Notes: generated by a model from the sequence alone, not told the origin. DNA of 64,000 bases from Sporopachydermia quercuum (GCA_001599295.1 BCGN01000008.1:1-64000); one strand, 5' to 3'; shown: positions 20,842-31,940, counted from the stretch's first letter. Numbers and translations are program-made.

Positions 20842-21876
20842 TTATATTCTAGAGATCATTTCTCTTTGTTGTTTGTAAGGAACTTCTATGCTACTAGCGA
20901 AGCCATCATCTCCGCTGCGTTTGAGTAAAAATGTAGAGTCAAAATAATCTATCAATTCGACCAAAGTGTTACATTCATTCATAGCATTACGTTCAGCTTT
21001 CGTAACGACACCATACAGCATTTCTGAAAAATGATGTTGAATCAATCTGAAGGGTAATCCATATGCAGTAGCACAATCCCAAAATAGTTCCACCGCTGAC
21101 CAGGGTGTTTTAGAATGGCCAGCAAACATTGCAGGATTAGCTAGAATGCCTCTTACTGCCATAACTCCATTTACACCTGTAACTTCTTTAATATAGTTTA
21201 CATCTTTCAGTGAAAAAGCGTCCCCATTTGCTACTACGACACAATTTAGTGCCTCGCGAACCAATCGTATGGCCTCATAGTTCGGCGGGGTGGTCGACCG
21301 TTGAGCTTGAAGCCTGCCATGAACTGTTATATAATCAACACCAGCTTCTTCAACTTTCTTCGCATAAGCTATGGTTTCATTTATATCTGAATGGATACGA
21401 ATTTTCACCTCAACACAGAATTCAGGTCCAAATTTTTCTTTTACACTTCGTACCATTTCTGCTACCAAATCAGGCTTACTCATAAGTGCTGCCCCGATTC
21501 CCTCACGAACTTGTTCTTTAATTGGGCATCCACAGTTAATTCCAATACCGTCGCAATGAGGATGAATCATTTCAACCATTCTCAGTAGATCTACAACGTT
21601 GTTAGCTCCCACTTGAACAACAAGAGGTGTATCTTGAGCATTAGTGGTGAAATCAGAATCGCGAGCAACCGAATTACGAACAAATTCTCTGGCCAGTATC
21701 ATAGGAGAATAAACTATGTCGACATTATAATTCCTAACTAATGCTCTGAAGGGTAGTTTAGAATAACGGACCATGGGGCCAGCTATATATGCTGGGCGTC
21801 CCTCAGCATTAGCTCTTGCGATCACCTTCAGCGGGTGATTCTCGGGGTTTCTTGATTCGATATGACGAGTAGACAT
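20842..21876 (-). CDS. DUS4: tRNA-dihydrouridine(20a/20b) synthase Dus4
   Basis: The 344-residue protein starts at the ATG at 21874-21876; the frame upstream has no ATG. It opens with AGPMVRYSKLPFRALV and YSPMILAREFVRN, the FMN-binding entry of the TIM barrel. The catalytic Cys lies in NCGCP (about 114-118, Cys117). KIRIH and the ITVHGR...PNYEAIR segment complete the active site, and GVMAVRGILANPAMF binds the FMN phosphate. The combination GPMVRYSKLPFR with SDFTTNAQDTPLVVQ is specific to the Dus4 branch rather than Dus1-3. The enzyme reduces U20a and U20b in the tRNA D-loop with NAD(P)H. It lies divergent from TRM11, another tRNA-modification gene, across 1.6 kb. Confidence 0.93.
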   Translation of the reverse strand: MSTRHIESRNPENHPLKVIARANAEGRPAYIAGPMVRYSKLPFRALVRNYNVDIVYSPMILAREFVRNSVARDSDFTTNAQDTPLVVQVGANNVVDLLRMVEMIHPHCDGIGINCGCPIKEQVREGIGAALMSKPDLVAEMVRSVKEKFGPEFCVEVKIRIHSDINETIAYAKKVEEAGVDYITVHGRLQAQRSTTPPNYEAIRLVREALNCVVVANGDAFSLKDVNYIKEVTGVNGVMAVRGILANPAMFAGHSKTPWSAVELFWDCATAYGLPFRLIQHHFSEMLYGVVTKAERNAMNECNTLVELIDYFDSTFLLKRSGDDGFASSIEVPYKQQREMISRI

Positions 21877-23519
21877 TCTAGTATTATTCAACAACTTCCA
21901 GTCTAGTACGGATTCGTCAAACTCGGCTATAATTTATTAATCAAATCAAACTGCTTTAAAAAGTTGTTCTTTACTTTGGACTAAACAATCCCGGTCAGCA
22001 AGTGTCTGATAATTCTCTTGAGGTACTATTATCAAAAAATCTCTAATATAAAACTTCTTTCTTTACTAATGAGTGTTGTGTATTTCAGAAAAATCTTCTC
22101 AGGTTCCAGCAATAGTTAACCAGTCAACAAAATGAGAGTAGGGGGCTAGTGATCAGACACTATAGATATACAATCACAAGGTTCACAAGAAGTAAACAAC
22201 AATCAACTACCACCTTCGGTCAAGTAACGACACTTTCACCTTATCTGAACCAATCGCCATGAATTTTAGCACCATAATGAAATCTAAGGTGCCACTTTTA
22301 CTCTTATCAGAAAGCTAAACAACTGTTGCCTGATTAAACATATCAAGCTCCCTACAATCAGAATGCTTATCAGTTTTCGACTTTCTTTTGCTTGGTCGGA
22401 AAACTTTTGGAGTGTCTTAATAAGGTAAGAAATATAGCCGCCAAAGCTTAATTTCATTCGGTTTCAACAAACATCACGTGCTCTTCATATGACTTCTAAT
22501 AAAAGAATCAGTCGCATATGTTTTCCTAGTTAGGAATTTCAGACCTATTATTGGACATTATTTTGCACATTGTGAAAGCACTGTAGATGAAAATTTTTTG
22601 TCTGGTGTGTTGAAATGCCCAACCTTTCTTCTTAGTGCTTTTCTTTCACTTGCTTCTCAGTCCTCCTTCCTATAAAATGAGATTTTATATTTTGTTTGTT
22701 GTACTCAGAAGTTTTCTTTCTTCTAATTTTTGTATTCTCAATTCGATAATCCCGTTATAGTATACATATTTTGGAAAGATAGATGTAGGTTTGTTGTGCA
22801 TTTAAAGATGGTAAGAGGTGAATCATATTGTCAATGGATAATGGTATGTTTGATGCTTTGAAGAAGAGTGAATTAAGGAAAATAATGATTGATTCAATTC
22901 TCCATTATGATGACAAGAGTGCATTTGGCTCGAGACGTGATGTCGGTGTGGAAAAAACCAAGCTACCTTATATTTTTTTGTCTGAAAGTTTTATGATTTA
23001 ATCGAAGTACTCCTTAGTCCTCTTACGCTATTGTCCGAAGACTTCGTTCTAACCATCTGATAGGTTCCAATTATCCAGTAGTATTAGCAGTAATTTGTTA
23101 TTATGTAGCCGAGTGCTGTTGTAGTATATCTATTAGTCATCAAATGAATTTTTTGCTTTTGTCTTATAACTATTCGTAGATTTTCTTCAGCTGTGGAAAT
23201 CATTCCTAAGTGAAGTGTACCTGCAAAGATGGCAAACTAAAGCCATTAAGTATTAAGTTAACACTTTTTATTGTCAACTAATATAATATCCTTAGACAAA
23301 TGCTTTCCCAGTCATCCGTCCTATTGCGTCTCCTTTGAAGCAGTACAAGAAAAAAACTTGCAATGGATATAAGAAATCACATCAGCAATTTGCCTTTTAG
23401 AAACTAAATGGCTTCTCATATTACTTCTCACGGAGGCTCTCACATTTCATTACGGGGGTGATTATATAGTGCACTTAACACAGATACAATTATACTGTTG
23501 TAATAAATGTAAATTCAAC
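21877..23519. other. Divergent intergenic region, DUS4 and TRM11
   Basis: No supported gene in 1.6 kb. CACGTG occurs at 22475-22480. An isolated 55-codon open frame at 22834-23001 starts with ATG but has no recognisable feature. Confidence 0.45.
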
Positions 23520-24872
23520 ATGGTGCAAGTTTTGCTTTTACTAGCCCAAAGGCATGAAAGCTTTCGTATGGCAGAGCTTGAATCATTGAGTGAGTATCAT
23601 GGCCTTAATATAGATTTTTCATCTCACGACAAGACGGTAAGTTTATCAAACCTTTGAGATAATTATTAGAACACTTCATGTTAGCTAACACTTAGTTAGA
23701 GTCCGTTTCTGAAAATTGAAGTCGAAAAGCTTGAAGATGCACAGCTATTGATATCGCGATCGGTACTTACAAGAGCTGCTTATGAACTTTGGGCTGAAGC
23801 TGACTCTTATGATGAACTACACCAAAAACTGAAATCAATACCTGAAGTTTGGAGAAGATATAAGTCAAGTGATATATCATTCAAATTCGAAGTTCTTGGC
23901 TTCCAAGGATCTCGAACGAAAGAAGAGCAACTTGAGATAATAGAGTCATTTTCTTACTTGGACTTTCAAGGACCTATAAGAATGAAGAATGCTGATCATA
24001 CCTTTTCACTTCTAGAAAATTACGAATTTAAATGTGACTTTAGTACAACTCTTACTCACATATTCTTTGGACGCTTTATTTCGGAATCGGGACGATCGGC
24101 GATTGATAAATATGACTTGAAACGTCGTCGTTATATAGGTACTACATCATTTGAAGCAGAATTGGCTCTTGTAACGTGCAACATAGGGCTCACTGGTCCA
24201 ACTCGTTTGATGTATGATCCATTTGCTGGAACAGGTAGTTTCCTTATTGCTGGAGGTCATTTGGGATCATTAACGATGGGTTCAGATATTGATCCCCGAA
24301 TGGTAAGAGGAAAAGGCAAAGCAACTATTTCAAGTAATTTCACGCAATATGGTATGCCAGAAAAGTTCTTGGATGTTTTGACAATGGATTTTACCCATGC
24401 AGCTTTTCGAGATGATTTCAAGTTTGATGCCATTGTGTGCGATCCACCTTATGGAGTACGAGAAGGATTAAAAGTTTTGGGAACAAAGAATCCTGAAAGG
24501 TTTGTTGGGAAAGAAGATGTTGTCCTAGAAGGAGAGAAAGCATATCTACGAAGAGATTACATAGCACCGAAAAAACCTTACGAACTGGGTGCATTGTTGG
24601 ATGATTTATTGGAATTTGCTGCTCAAAAGCTATTTGTTGGATGCAGATTATGCTTTTGGATGCCTACAGCTAATGATGATTTCACGGCTACCGATATTCC
24701 AAAACATAGGAATCTTGAGCTACTGTATGAATGTGATCAAGAATTCAACAAATGGTCAAGGAGGTTACTGGTTTATGTTCGAAGAGAAGCTGAATGGCAG
24801 GGAGAAGATGTGAAAGCAGATGGGAAAAAGAATTCTAACTTCAGAACAAAATATTTTCGTAAGTTCACTTGA
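23520..24872 (+). CDS. TRM11: tRNA (guanine-10-N2) methyltransferase catalytic subunit Trm11
   Basis: Two exons, 23520-23636 and 23700-24872, give 429 residues. The 63-nt intron has donor GTAAGT, branch GCTAAC and acceptor TAG, and skips an in-frame stop. Joining gives a THUMP-region start ending SPFLKIEVEKLEDAQLL followed by ISRSVLTRAAYELWAEA, as in Trm11. The Rossmann methyltransferase part has DPFAGTGSF (about 212-220) for AdoMet binding and the catalytic DPPYGVREG (about 287-295). With the Trm112 partner it makes m2G10 in tRNA in the cytoplasm. Length agrees with S. cerevisiae Trm11 (433 aa). The CTG codon in SPFL lies at a conserved Leu position, supporting the standard code. Confidence 0.95.
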
Positions 24873-25122
24873 ACTAAAGAGCAAAACAAGAAGCTTCGCA
24901 AATTTACAAAGGATAATAATGCCTCAATGTACTTATAACTGCAAATATGTGACCTGTAGGAATATTTATCACTTTATACAATTAACTAAAATCTTTCATA
25001 TAAATTTAAACAATAATATATTTCAATTACTTCCCTCAATCAAACGATTGAACCTACCCAAGCCAAACCAACCCTGCCGTGAATCCAAACAATATACCAT
25101 AACTATTAATGGCTACATTTCA

Positions 25123-25934
25123 TTAACAACTGCACATATTGTAATAGCTTTGAGACTCATTGCTATTTTTCTTCAAATCAATTACAACTGTATTATCATT
25201 GTTTCTATTCTTTTCAAGTATTCCTGCACCAACCACATTCTGCACCAAGTGGAAAAACAAATGATTGATGTCATTAGTATTTTTAGCAGTGACTTCATAA
25301 AACCCCGCAATGTTAATTTTCCTTTTCTCTAACTCAGCGCGATAATTTTCAATCATTTCTGGGGTTACTTGTCGTTCATCTGTCTTATCTCGCTTACTTC
25401 CAACAATAAATCTGACAGAATTATCTTGAGGACAATGGAGAAGACTTTCATTTAGCCAATAATCGACATCTTTAAACGATTCTGTATTACAAAGATCATA
25501 GACTAATAGAATTCCTTGCGCTTTGTTGTAAACTGATGATGTTACTGTCCTATATCTTTCCTGACCTGCCGTATCCTATATCGATGTTAGTATAATGATT
25601 TAACTGCCTAGGGAGAATTGAACATCGTTAAGCATACGTACCCAAAGGACTGTTTTGTATGTATTGCCATTTATATTGATCTTTTTCACTCTCAAATCTA
25701 CACCTATCGTTGAACGTGTGCTCCCTTCATCAAAAATATTGTCACAATACTTCAGTAACAATGCTGATTTCCCCACACCAGCAGCTCCTAAAACGTTACT
25801 TGTGTTAGTCAGAATCCTAAAATCCAAAACATCAATTATACTATATCGTTACTCAAAAGACGAAGTAAAGGACGCAACGTACCTATCACCAACAATTTCA
25901 CCGTCTGAACATCCTGTTTAGAATCCAATGACAT
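25123..25934 (-). CDS. Rab-family small GTPase, Rab18-like
   Basis: Three exons on the minus strand, 25934-25883, 25787-25642 and 25575-25123, give 216 residues. Both donors are GTACGT; branch sites are GACTAAC and TACTAAC. The joined P-loop reads VIGAAGVGKSALLLKYC. Switch I has STIGVDLRV, switch II WDTAGQERYRT, and the protein ends in the double-geranylgeranylation motif CSC. The combination GVDLRVKKI, AQGILLVYD and YWLNE recalls Rab18 more than Ypt1 or Sec4. Rab18 acts in ER and lipid-droplet dynamics and is lost from S. cerevisiae. The G4 motif, usually NKxD, is here SKRD, an Asn-to-Ser change in a guanine-specificity residue. The subfamily call is tentative. It converges on TRM11 with 250 bp between. 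Confidence 0.85.
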
Positions 25935-27081
25935 TGTTGTGGCTCATAAGAATATGAAAACTATGGTTTGAACTTCCTGAGTGCACTGATAAAAGCAAAC
26001 TTCTTTATATAGAATATATCTTCTCAATATACTGCTCTTGATGAATATTTTTCTTATTGTTCCACCATACAAGATATTCAATATACTATCGTATAACTGA
26101 GTAATGTTGAACTGTCGATTGGTGTCAATATTCGCCTCCCTGAATCGACAATTGCATTGAAAGTTCTAGCAATAGTAACTCTTTAATTCAATCAAGATCT
26201 TCAATGTGTATACTTCTGTACCCTTTCAATTTCCTCGTTTCATGAGCAACAGCTACAACTTGAATGGATAGAGAATGTTGACTAATTAGTGTAATGGATA
26301 CAATTTTTAATGATTTCACAGTAAATGACCAACTTGTGTGTTGATGTGATGACTTTGCTGCAGTATTGAAATCGTGACCTAATCAATATTCGTGTTTATG
26401 AATCCAACCAAACAAAAATAAAAATTCCTGAACGTTTATCAGAAGTAAATAAGAATTGTCTGTGACACAATCATTCCTTATCGCATAGACAGTTAACTTC
26501 ATAGTCTTGTTATCTATTAGCATTGTCACTCCTCAATAACTAAAGTTTGTGTCCTTTGCCTCGTTATAGTTTGACCTATGTAAGAATTTAATGATTATGC
26601 TATCCATACTAAAATGATAGTACTTGGTGGGTGATACTTGAGATAATCCTCTGAGCATGATGAGCTTGACGAAAACTTTAAATATCGCTAACCCCGCCAT
26701 TTTCGGCCCGAAATGTAGGATTCTGTTGTTTGAGGCTAACCTTCTCCCTCGGTTTTGATGCCCTCCCTTTTTCTATTTCATTAAGATATAGAACATCGGG
26801 AATTAAGAACATTTCGTTTTGATTTTGTTCAATTCAAGCTGAAAATCATCGTTGCTTGTTGGTGTGTCTTCATGAAATAGCTGATAACCTCTTGATCCAA
26901 GCGTGTGCTATTTGTTTCCAGTCAATTCTTACTCTCAATTTATTTACATTTCATTGGACAGAGTGTTTGTTTGATCTGTTCAACAGAAAGAGCCTGAATA
27001 AATTCAATCTATGTTATTAGTTCTGTGAAAGCGAAACCTAAGATTACTTCTTCAATTAATTGCAATTAAAAGCTNCTGAAA
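25935..27081. other. Divergent intergenic region, Rab and acyl-CoA dehydrogenase genes
   Basis: No gene is supported. A 13-bp palindrome TTTCGGCCCGAAA lies at 26701-26713 and CCTCGG at 26747-26752, in a locally GC-richer patch about 330-380 bp before the ATG at 27082. Confidence 0.5.
26701..26752. promoter_or_regulatory. Palindrome and CCTCGG motif upstream of the 3-hydroxyacyl-CoA dehydrogenase gene
   Basis: TTTCGGCCCGAAA is a 13-bp palindrome of CGG/CCG half-sites, as Zn2Cys6 factors often bind. CCTCGG at 26747 is the core recognised by the fatty-acid regulators FarA/FarB of Aspergillus and their relatives. The assignment is by motif likeness only. Confidence 0.35.
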
Positions 27082-28002
27082 ATGATTGGTCTCCGAACAT
27101 TCAATAGAAGAATGTTCTCAACATCATCAGTACTTAGCGATATCATTAAGCTTACCGTTCTAGGAGCAGGTCAGATGGGATTGGGTATAGCATTGACAGC
27201 TGCAAACAAAGCAGGTGTTGAGGTTGATGTTTTTGATAACTCTGAAGCATCTTTGACTAATGGGTTGAAGTTCATGGATAAACTCCTAGCAAAAGATGTT
27301 GATAAGGGTAGAATAACTGCTGAACATGCTGATAAAGTAAAAGGGCTGGTCAAAATATCACAATCATTAGAAACTTCTGTTTCAACATCTGACATTTTGA
27401 TTGAAGCAGTTCCAGAAATTCCTCAATTGAAGTTCGACATTTTCACTCAATTGGGTGAACTCAATAAGCAAAGCGGTAGGAATACAATTCTGGCGACAAA
27501 TACCTCATCTATTTCTATTACCAAAATAGCCTCATTCGCTAAAGGTTCTGAACATCGTGTTCTATCAGCTCATTTTATGAACCCTGTACCAGTTCAGAAG
27601 GGCGTAGAAATTATTACTGGTTTGCAAACCTCTCCTGAGACTTTAGCTGATACTTTGGAATTTGTCAAGAGAATGGGAAAGATACCTTCAATTTCTAAGG
27701 ATAGCCCAGGATTTCTTGCAAACAGAATCCTTCTCCCGTATATTAATGAAGCCATTATTTGTTTAGAAACTGGCGTTGGTACCAAAGAGGATATTGATAA
27801 TATTATGAAGAATGGTTGTGCTATGCCAATGGGACCTTTAGCTCTAGCTGACTTCATAGGATTGGATACCTGTTTGGCTATCATGAAGGTCTTGCATTCT
27901 GATACTGGTGATTCCAAGTATAGACCTTCAATTCTTTTACAGAAGATGGTAGACGCTGGATATTCAGGAAAGAAATCAGGAAAAGGATTTTATGAGTATT
28001 AA
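27082..28002 (+). CDS. 3-hydroxyacyl-CoA dehydrogenase, probably mitochondrial
   Basis: The 306-residue, single-exon protein starts with a Met/Arg/Ser/Thr-rich leader (MIGLRTFNRRMFSTSS) lacking acids, which is a likely mitochondrial presequence. The Rossmann motif is LGAGQMGLGIA (GxGxxG about 28-33). ATNTSSISI and SAHFMNPVP, with the catalytic His, follow. The C-terminal domain has GFLANRILLPYINEA and GCAMPMGPLALADFIGLDTC, and ends GKKSGKGFYEY, all hallmarks of HAD/3-hydroxybutyryl-CoA dehydrogenases. It oxidises L-3-hydroxyacyl-CoA with NAD+ in beta-oxidation. S. cerevisiae lacks this monofunctional enzyme and oxidises fatty acids only in peroxisomes, so this yeast may retain a mitochondrial branch. 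The stop is 187 bp before the RPS19 stop on the other strand. Confidence 0.92.
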   Translation: MIGLRTFNRRMFSTSSVLSDIIKLTVLGAGQMGLGIALTAANKAGVEVDVFDNSEASLTNGLKFMDKLLAKDVDKGRITAEHADKVKGLVKISQSLETSVSTSDILIEAVPEIPQLKFDIFTQLGELNKQSGRNTILATNTSSISITKIASFAKGSEHRVLSAHFMNPVPVQKGVEIITGLQTSPETLADTLEFVKRMGKIPSISKDSPGFLANRILLPYINEAIICLETGVGTKEDIDNIMKNGCAMPMGPLALADFIGLDTCLAIMKVLHSDTGDSKYRPSILLQKMVDAGYSGKKSGKGFYEY

Positions 28003-28189
28003 ATGATATTGATTATAGGTAAATAGAAGCACGTTTACATTCCATACGAGCAGCAAAAGATAAAATGACAATCATTGGGAACTTGATGGTCGTAAATCAA
28101 ACTGAATAATTAATTCGGTACTACATTCATAAATCAATAGATATTAATTAATAAAAAGAAATCATGTATCAATTAGTTTTAAACATAAT

Positions 28190-29132
28190 TTACTCTTCTC
28201 TTTCTTGTTCAAGAGTTTGAGCAGCAATACGATCTAAATCTCTTTGACCGTTTTCGGAGATTCTTCTACCCTTGTTAGCTTCTTCAACAATTCCAATCTT
28301 TTCCAAAGATTGTAAAACCTTTCTGTTAACAGATCCAGAAGCGTTTCTGTGATGTGAAGGTCTGAAACCACGGTTGATAGCACCACCATAAAGCTTGTTC
28401 AATTTACCGACACCCACGGATTTTCTCAAGTAGATGTGTCTAGCAATAGAAGCAGCACGCTTGTAGAACCAGAGTTCAGCTTCTTGGGGGGGAAGTTCGT
28501 TACCAGAAGAGGTCTTGACCAATTCAACGTAACCGGGAACTTCGAGCTTACCTTGTCTTTGCAAGAACAAAGCGTAAGCGTTAATAAAGCTCTGAGCAGG
28601 AACGTCTCTATAATTTTGTTAGAATAACCGAGTAGATAAGAATTAGAAGAGGTGAAGAGGTGAAGAGAAGTATTGTGAGCAGCTTTCAATAATATTGTAC
28701 TTTCATTTGCGACTGACATGCTATTGAATATCCAAATAAGAGAGCTTCCTTGCTGCATTAAGCTTTCTGTAACAATACTAACCATNTTGACTTCGTAATC
28801 TACAGACGCTTGTCGACATACGTACTGGTGCGAGTGACACGTCTCTCGTTTTACTTTGCTTTTCTTAAGCTGTATCCTTATCCTGTCGTTACAGTTCCTT
28901 GACAAAAAAACAACCAATGATCATGGCTGTTTATTGGCAATTAGAATTATTTTGCTCGAATTAAAATGCTCATATCAATTCAAGAATTGTTGCTATTGTG
29001 CTCTCAAGTCGATTATTACATATATTTATGCNCCTCCATCCTCACCAACCATCACTAAATCACCACGGAACGATCTCTTCTCCCAATCTTGCTGATTTCC
29101 TTTTGAACATACCTAACGGAAACACCAACCAT
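28190..29132 (-). CDS. RPS19: 40S ribosomal protein S19 (eS19)
   Basis: Two exons on the minus strand, 29132-29113 (20 nt) and 28607-28190, give 145 residues. Exon 1 encodes MVGVSVR, joined to DVPAQSFINAYALFLQRQGK, the invariant eS19 start. PGYVELVKTSSGNELPP, WFYKRAASIARHIYLR, GVGKLNKLYGG and GFRPSHH are all family signatures. The 505-nt intron has donor GTATGT and branch TCTAAC 10 nt before the acceptor. eS19 sits in the head of the small subunit and is needed for pre-18S 3' processing. The intron holds two ambiguous bases (28786, 29032). The gene diverges from the first F-box gene. Confidence 0.97.
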
Positions 29133-29942
29133 CTTGAATGTGCTATATGTGTAATTAGATGTGTGATGATCTACTCTGAACAAATTCTTGGCAATTGTTC
29201 ATAGGTGAATGATCTACAGTTAATATGTCAAGGCAGATAAAGTGAAATATCTATCGTTAAAGCAAACCTCGTCTGGTGTAGTCTGAGTATCTGCTGGAGT
29301 TTGCGTCGCATTCCTACCCGTCCAACACACTGTGAGTCATCCTTCTATTAATCCTTCTTTTGGGCGGAGTCTTTGAACTTTAAAATGCCTAAAATTACTG
29401 CGTAAAATAGTACNCTATGTATTTATCAGTACTCATCAAACCTAAAAACGTGACGTTTTAAAATACTATAGTCACGTGGATTCTATAAGGGTAATGAAGC
29501 CAAAGTATCGTCAGCCTTTATATAGGGGGTTAATAATAAAAGAGGAAATTGTGATAAGGGGATAAGACTATCTCTATACAAATCAGACACAAGCAAACAT
29601 TAATGGAGTTTTGTCTTTTGTAGATGATCTGTGAACAATCTATATAGTGGTACTTCTTGGAGACTATCTAACTATCTGTTACTCCATTTGCTTTATATAT
29701 CTTTTTGTTTTACTCAGCATGACAGAAATACACTAAGAAATCAATGAAACAAACTATTGGAAGACGCCCTTAGATAACCCACTCATAATTTAATTCATTG
29801 TATTGTCAACGGGGAGTAGAGTTTTGAAGAAACTATATGTGACATTTTTTATTAAAATATAGAATTTAATTTATAAAACGTTGTCAAATCTGTTATTGGC
29901 ATACAGAGTGCCTTGGTTAGTTGGTATAATTTTGATGCCTAA
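29133..29942. other. Divergent intergenic region, RPS19 and F-box gene
   Basis: RPS19 promoter and first F-box 5' region. A GC-richer stretch at about 29270-29340 contains TTGCGT (29301-29306). TCACGTGG lies near 29473, and one ambiguous base at 29414. No gene seen. Confidence 0.5.
29301..29306 (-). promoter_or_regulatory. ACGCAA element upstream of RPS19
   Basis: ACGCAA on the coding strand, about 169 bp before the ATG, within GACGCAA. It matches elements before RPL31 and RPL18. Confidence 0.4.
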
Positions 29943-31940
29943 ATGAGTGAAGGACCACTGGCTTCCCGATCTGGGATAGAACTGTTGGATCTTCCTGATG
30001 AGCTGTTAACCAAGATCGTTGAAAATCTTGAGATTGGACATGACCAAAATGCGAACAAGGGATTTCAGAGTGACATAAGGAATTTATCACTAACTTGTAG
30101 GAAATTGAGACTTCTATGTCTGAGGCCATTGTTTAAGATTATTCGTGTATTGGAAAGTTCTACAANCATTCACCCCTATGCCCATGATGGTCATGAAAAT
30201 GTTACTACAGTATCAAATCCCAGTAGTTCAAATGTTTCTATTGATTCAGAAAATAGAGGCAGTTATCAATATCTCGATGAACTCCACTACCACCAAGACG
30301 AAGCATGTAGTATGGAGTTTGACTTGGCAGATAACAGTTCTGATGTACCTATTGACGATCTCGTGAATGGATTAGAGCAGATAGAAAACAGACCAATCCC
30401 AAATATCACCAAATTTGTTGCAACCATTGAAACGAGTATATTTATTCAGCGGCAAACTGGAAAACAAAGATCTAAGTCGCATCTTGCGGATGAATATCAG
30501 NACCCGTACGATAATTGCAGCGTCAATATGCTCCGTTTNACAGAGAAATTGATCATTCAAAGAGTTGATGGTGAATTGTTGCTTTTGCTGAAGGATAACG
30601 CCCCGAAGTTGTATTTCTTATCTGTTGATGATCCATCTNTGGCAGATGATTCTTTTCAACTCTTCACCGAATTGTCTTTGGTGACACCTGATATATCCAA
30701 TTTGTTGTCTAACATCCGAAGATTAGAGATCAAGTGTAGTGAAAGGAGAATATTGACTACAGCAATGTTTTTCTTGAACTTGTCCAAAAATATTCGCCAT
30801 TTGGACTTATTTTTTACTCATACCGAGTTTCCTTCTAATTTTTTTCAGAANCTTTTGATTTGTGATCATAACAGAATGAATGAGGCTCACCCACAGTTTA
30901 TTTTCAATAAACAATCATTTAATCAGATTGAAACATTGGGCCTAATGTGCTCCAGAAAATCATTTGTAAACCTTTTCGGGTTTTTCTGTGAGGTGCTTAG
31001 TTATTTTGACTTCAGTAATTTGGTTAACTTATCGGTTCATAAAAGCACTAAAGACTTTGATAAGGTGTCATATTATGAGGTATATAATTATTTGGTTGAT
31101 CTGAACTATTTCTTAAGAACTCTCAGAAACAAGTTAAAGTTAAGATTCTTGCAATTAGATTGGGATACCATATTTAAGTCTGAGCTCACTTCTAGTACAA
31201 CCATCAGAAATGTGGAAGTTCTACAAATAATCGAGTATGCAGCATTCTGTCCATTCACTAATTTAGTATCAACCAGCTTAGCAGCCTTTCTTGAATCGAT
31301 CACATCGCTCAGTATGGTTTCTCTTATATATGGAGCTCAAACTGTTAGAACCCAGCACAGTCTTGTTATTCAGAATATGAAATCTCTTCTTGAAACAGTA
31401 GATGTATCAAAAGTACCATTGTTGAGATATGCCATGGTTGAACAAGGATGGAATGTCCTTGAAGAATGGTTCTTTAATCTCAATCAAGGTGTGAAATACC
31501 TGGAAACNGNAAGAGAAAGCGAAAATCCTAAAGTTTCAGAAGGGAGAGACTTCAAAAAGTTCTTTGAGCTATGGACTAAGTCTCCTCTGTCCTCAACACA
31601 TCGTGTAAGTAAGACAGGCACAAATGCGTTGAGTATCACATCATGTTGTTCTTCTATCCAACTCAAAGCAGTATGTAGTAGNTTTCAAGCATATCGAGTT
31701 CCTCAGATGTTTGAGCTTCGAAAATGTGAGTCATATGAAACCGGAGAAGTGTCAAGTATGTCCCCACATCCACAGCTTTCATCTAATTTGGGTCATCGAA
31801 TGGCTAATTCCAAGAAAGTTATTTTGAGTATGAGCCTTGAAGATTGCATAGAAAATGATGACTTCAGATACNGCAATCAATCTTGTTGGAACAATAGGTT
31901 GGGATGGTCATTTATCCTTACCGCTGATGAATTAATGTAA
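29943..31940 (+). CDS. F-box protein with leucine-rich-like body (first of a tandem pair)
   Basis: The 665-residue frame starts MSEGPLASRSGIELLDLPDE. An F-box lies at about residues 13-65: LLDLPDELLTKIVENL, then LSLTCRKLRLLCLRPLFKII. The body is rich in Leu and Ile, with segments such as NIRRLEIKCS and NIRHLDLFFTH that look like irregular leucine-rich repeats. F-box proteins bind Skp1 and bring substrates to SCF ubiquitin ligases; RBX1, the RING subunit of SCF, is also encoded in this window. I recognise no specific orthologue. The frame contains nine ambiguous bases, over a third of those in the window. No stop or frameshift is seen. It resembles the gene at 33136 in layout but the two are strongly diverged. 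Confidence 0.75.
   Translation: MSEGPLASRSGIELLDLPDELLTKIVENLEIGHDQNANKGFQSDIRNLSLTCRKLRLLCLRPLFKIIRVLESSTXIHPYAHDGHENVTTVSNPSSSNVSIDSENRGSYQYLDELHYHQDEACSMEFDLADNSSDVPIDDLVNGLEQIENRPIPNITKFVATIETSIFIQRQTGKQRSKSHLADEYQXPYDNCSVNMLRXTEKLIIQRVDGELLLLLKDNAPKLYFLSVDDPSXADDSFQLFTELSLVTPDISNLLSNIRRLEIKCSERRILTTAMFFLNLSKNIRHLDLFFTHTEFPSNFFQXLLICDHNRMNEAHPQFIFNKQSFNQIETLGLMCSRKSFVNLFGFFCEVLSYFDFSNLVNLSVHKSTKDFDKVSYYEVYNYLVDLNYFLRTLRNKLKLRFLQLDWDTIFKSELTSSTTIRNVEVLQIIEYAAFCPFTNLVSTSLAAFLESITSLSMVSLIYGAQTVRTQHSLVIQNMKSLLETVDVSKVPLLRYAMVEQGWNVLEEWFFNLNQGVKYLEXXRESENPKVSEGRDFKKFFELWTKSPLSSTHRVSKTGTNALSITSCCSSIQLKAVCSXFQAYRVPQMFELRKCESYETGEVSSMSPHPQLSSNLGHRMANSKKVILSMSLEDCIENDDFRYXNQSCWNNRLGWSFILTADELM

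Noticed and set aside
22834-23001. 55-codon ATG open frame in the DUS4-TRM11 spacer
   Set aside because: Short, no recognisable motif, and nothing to distinguish it from chance.
24820-25332. 170-codon plus-strand open frame after TRM11
   Set aside because: It overlaps the end of TRM11 and is antisense to the last exon of the Rab gene; composition is that of a shadow frame.
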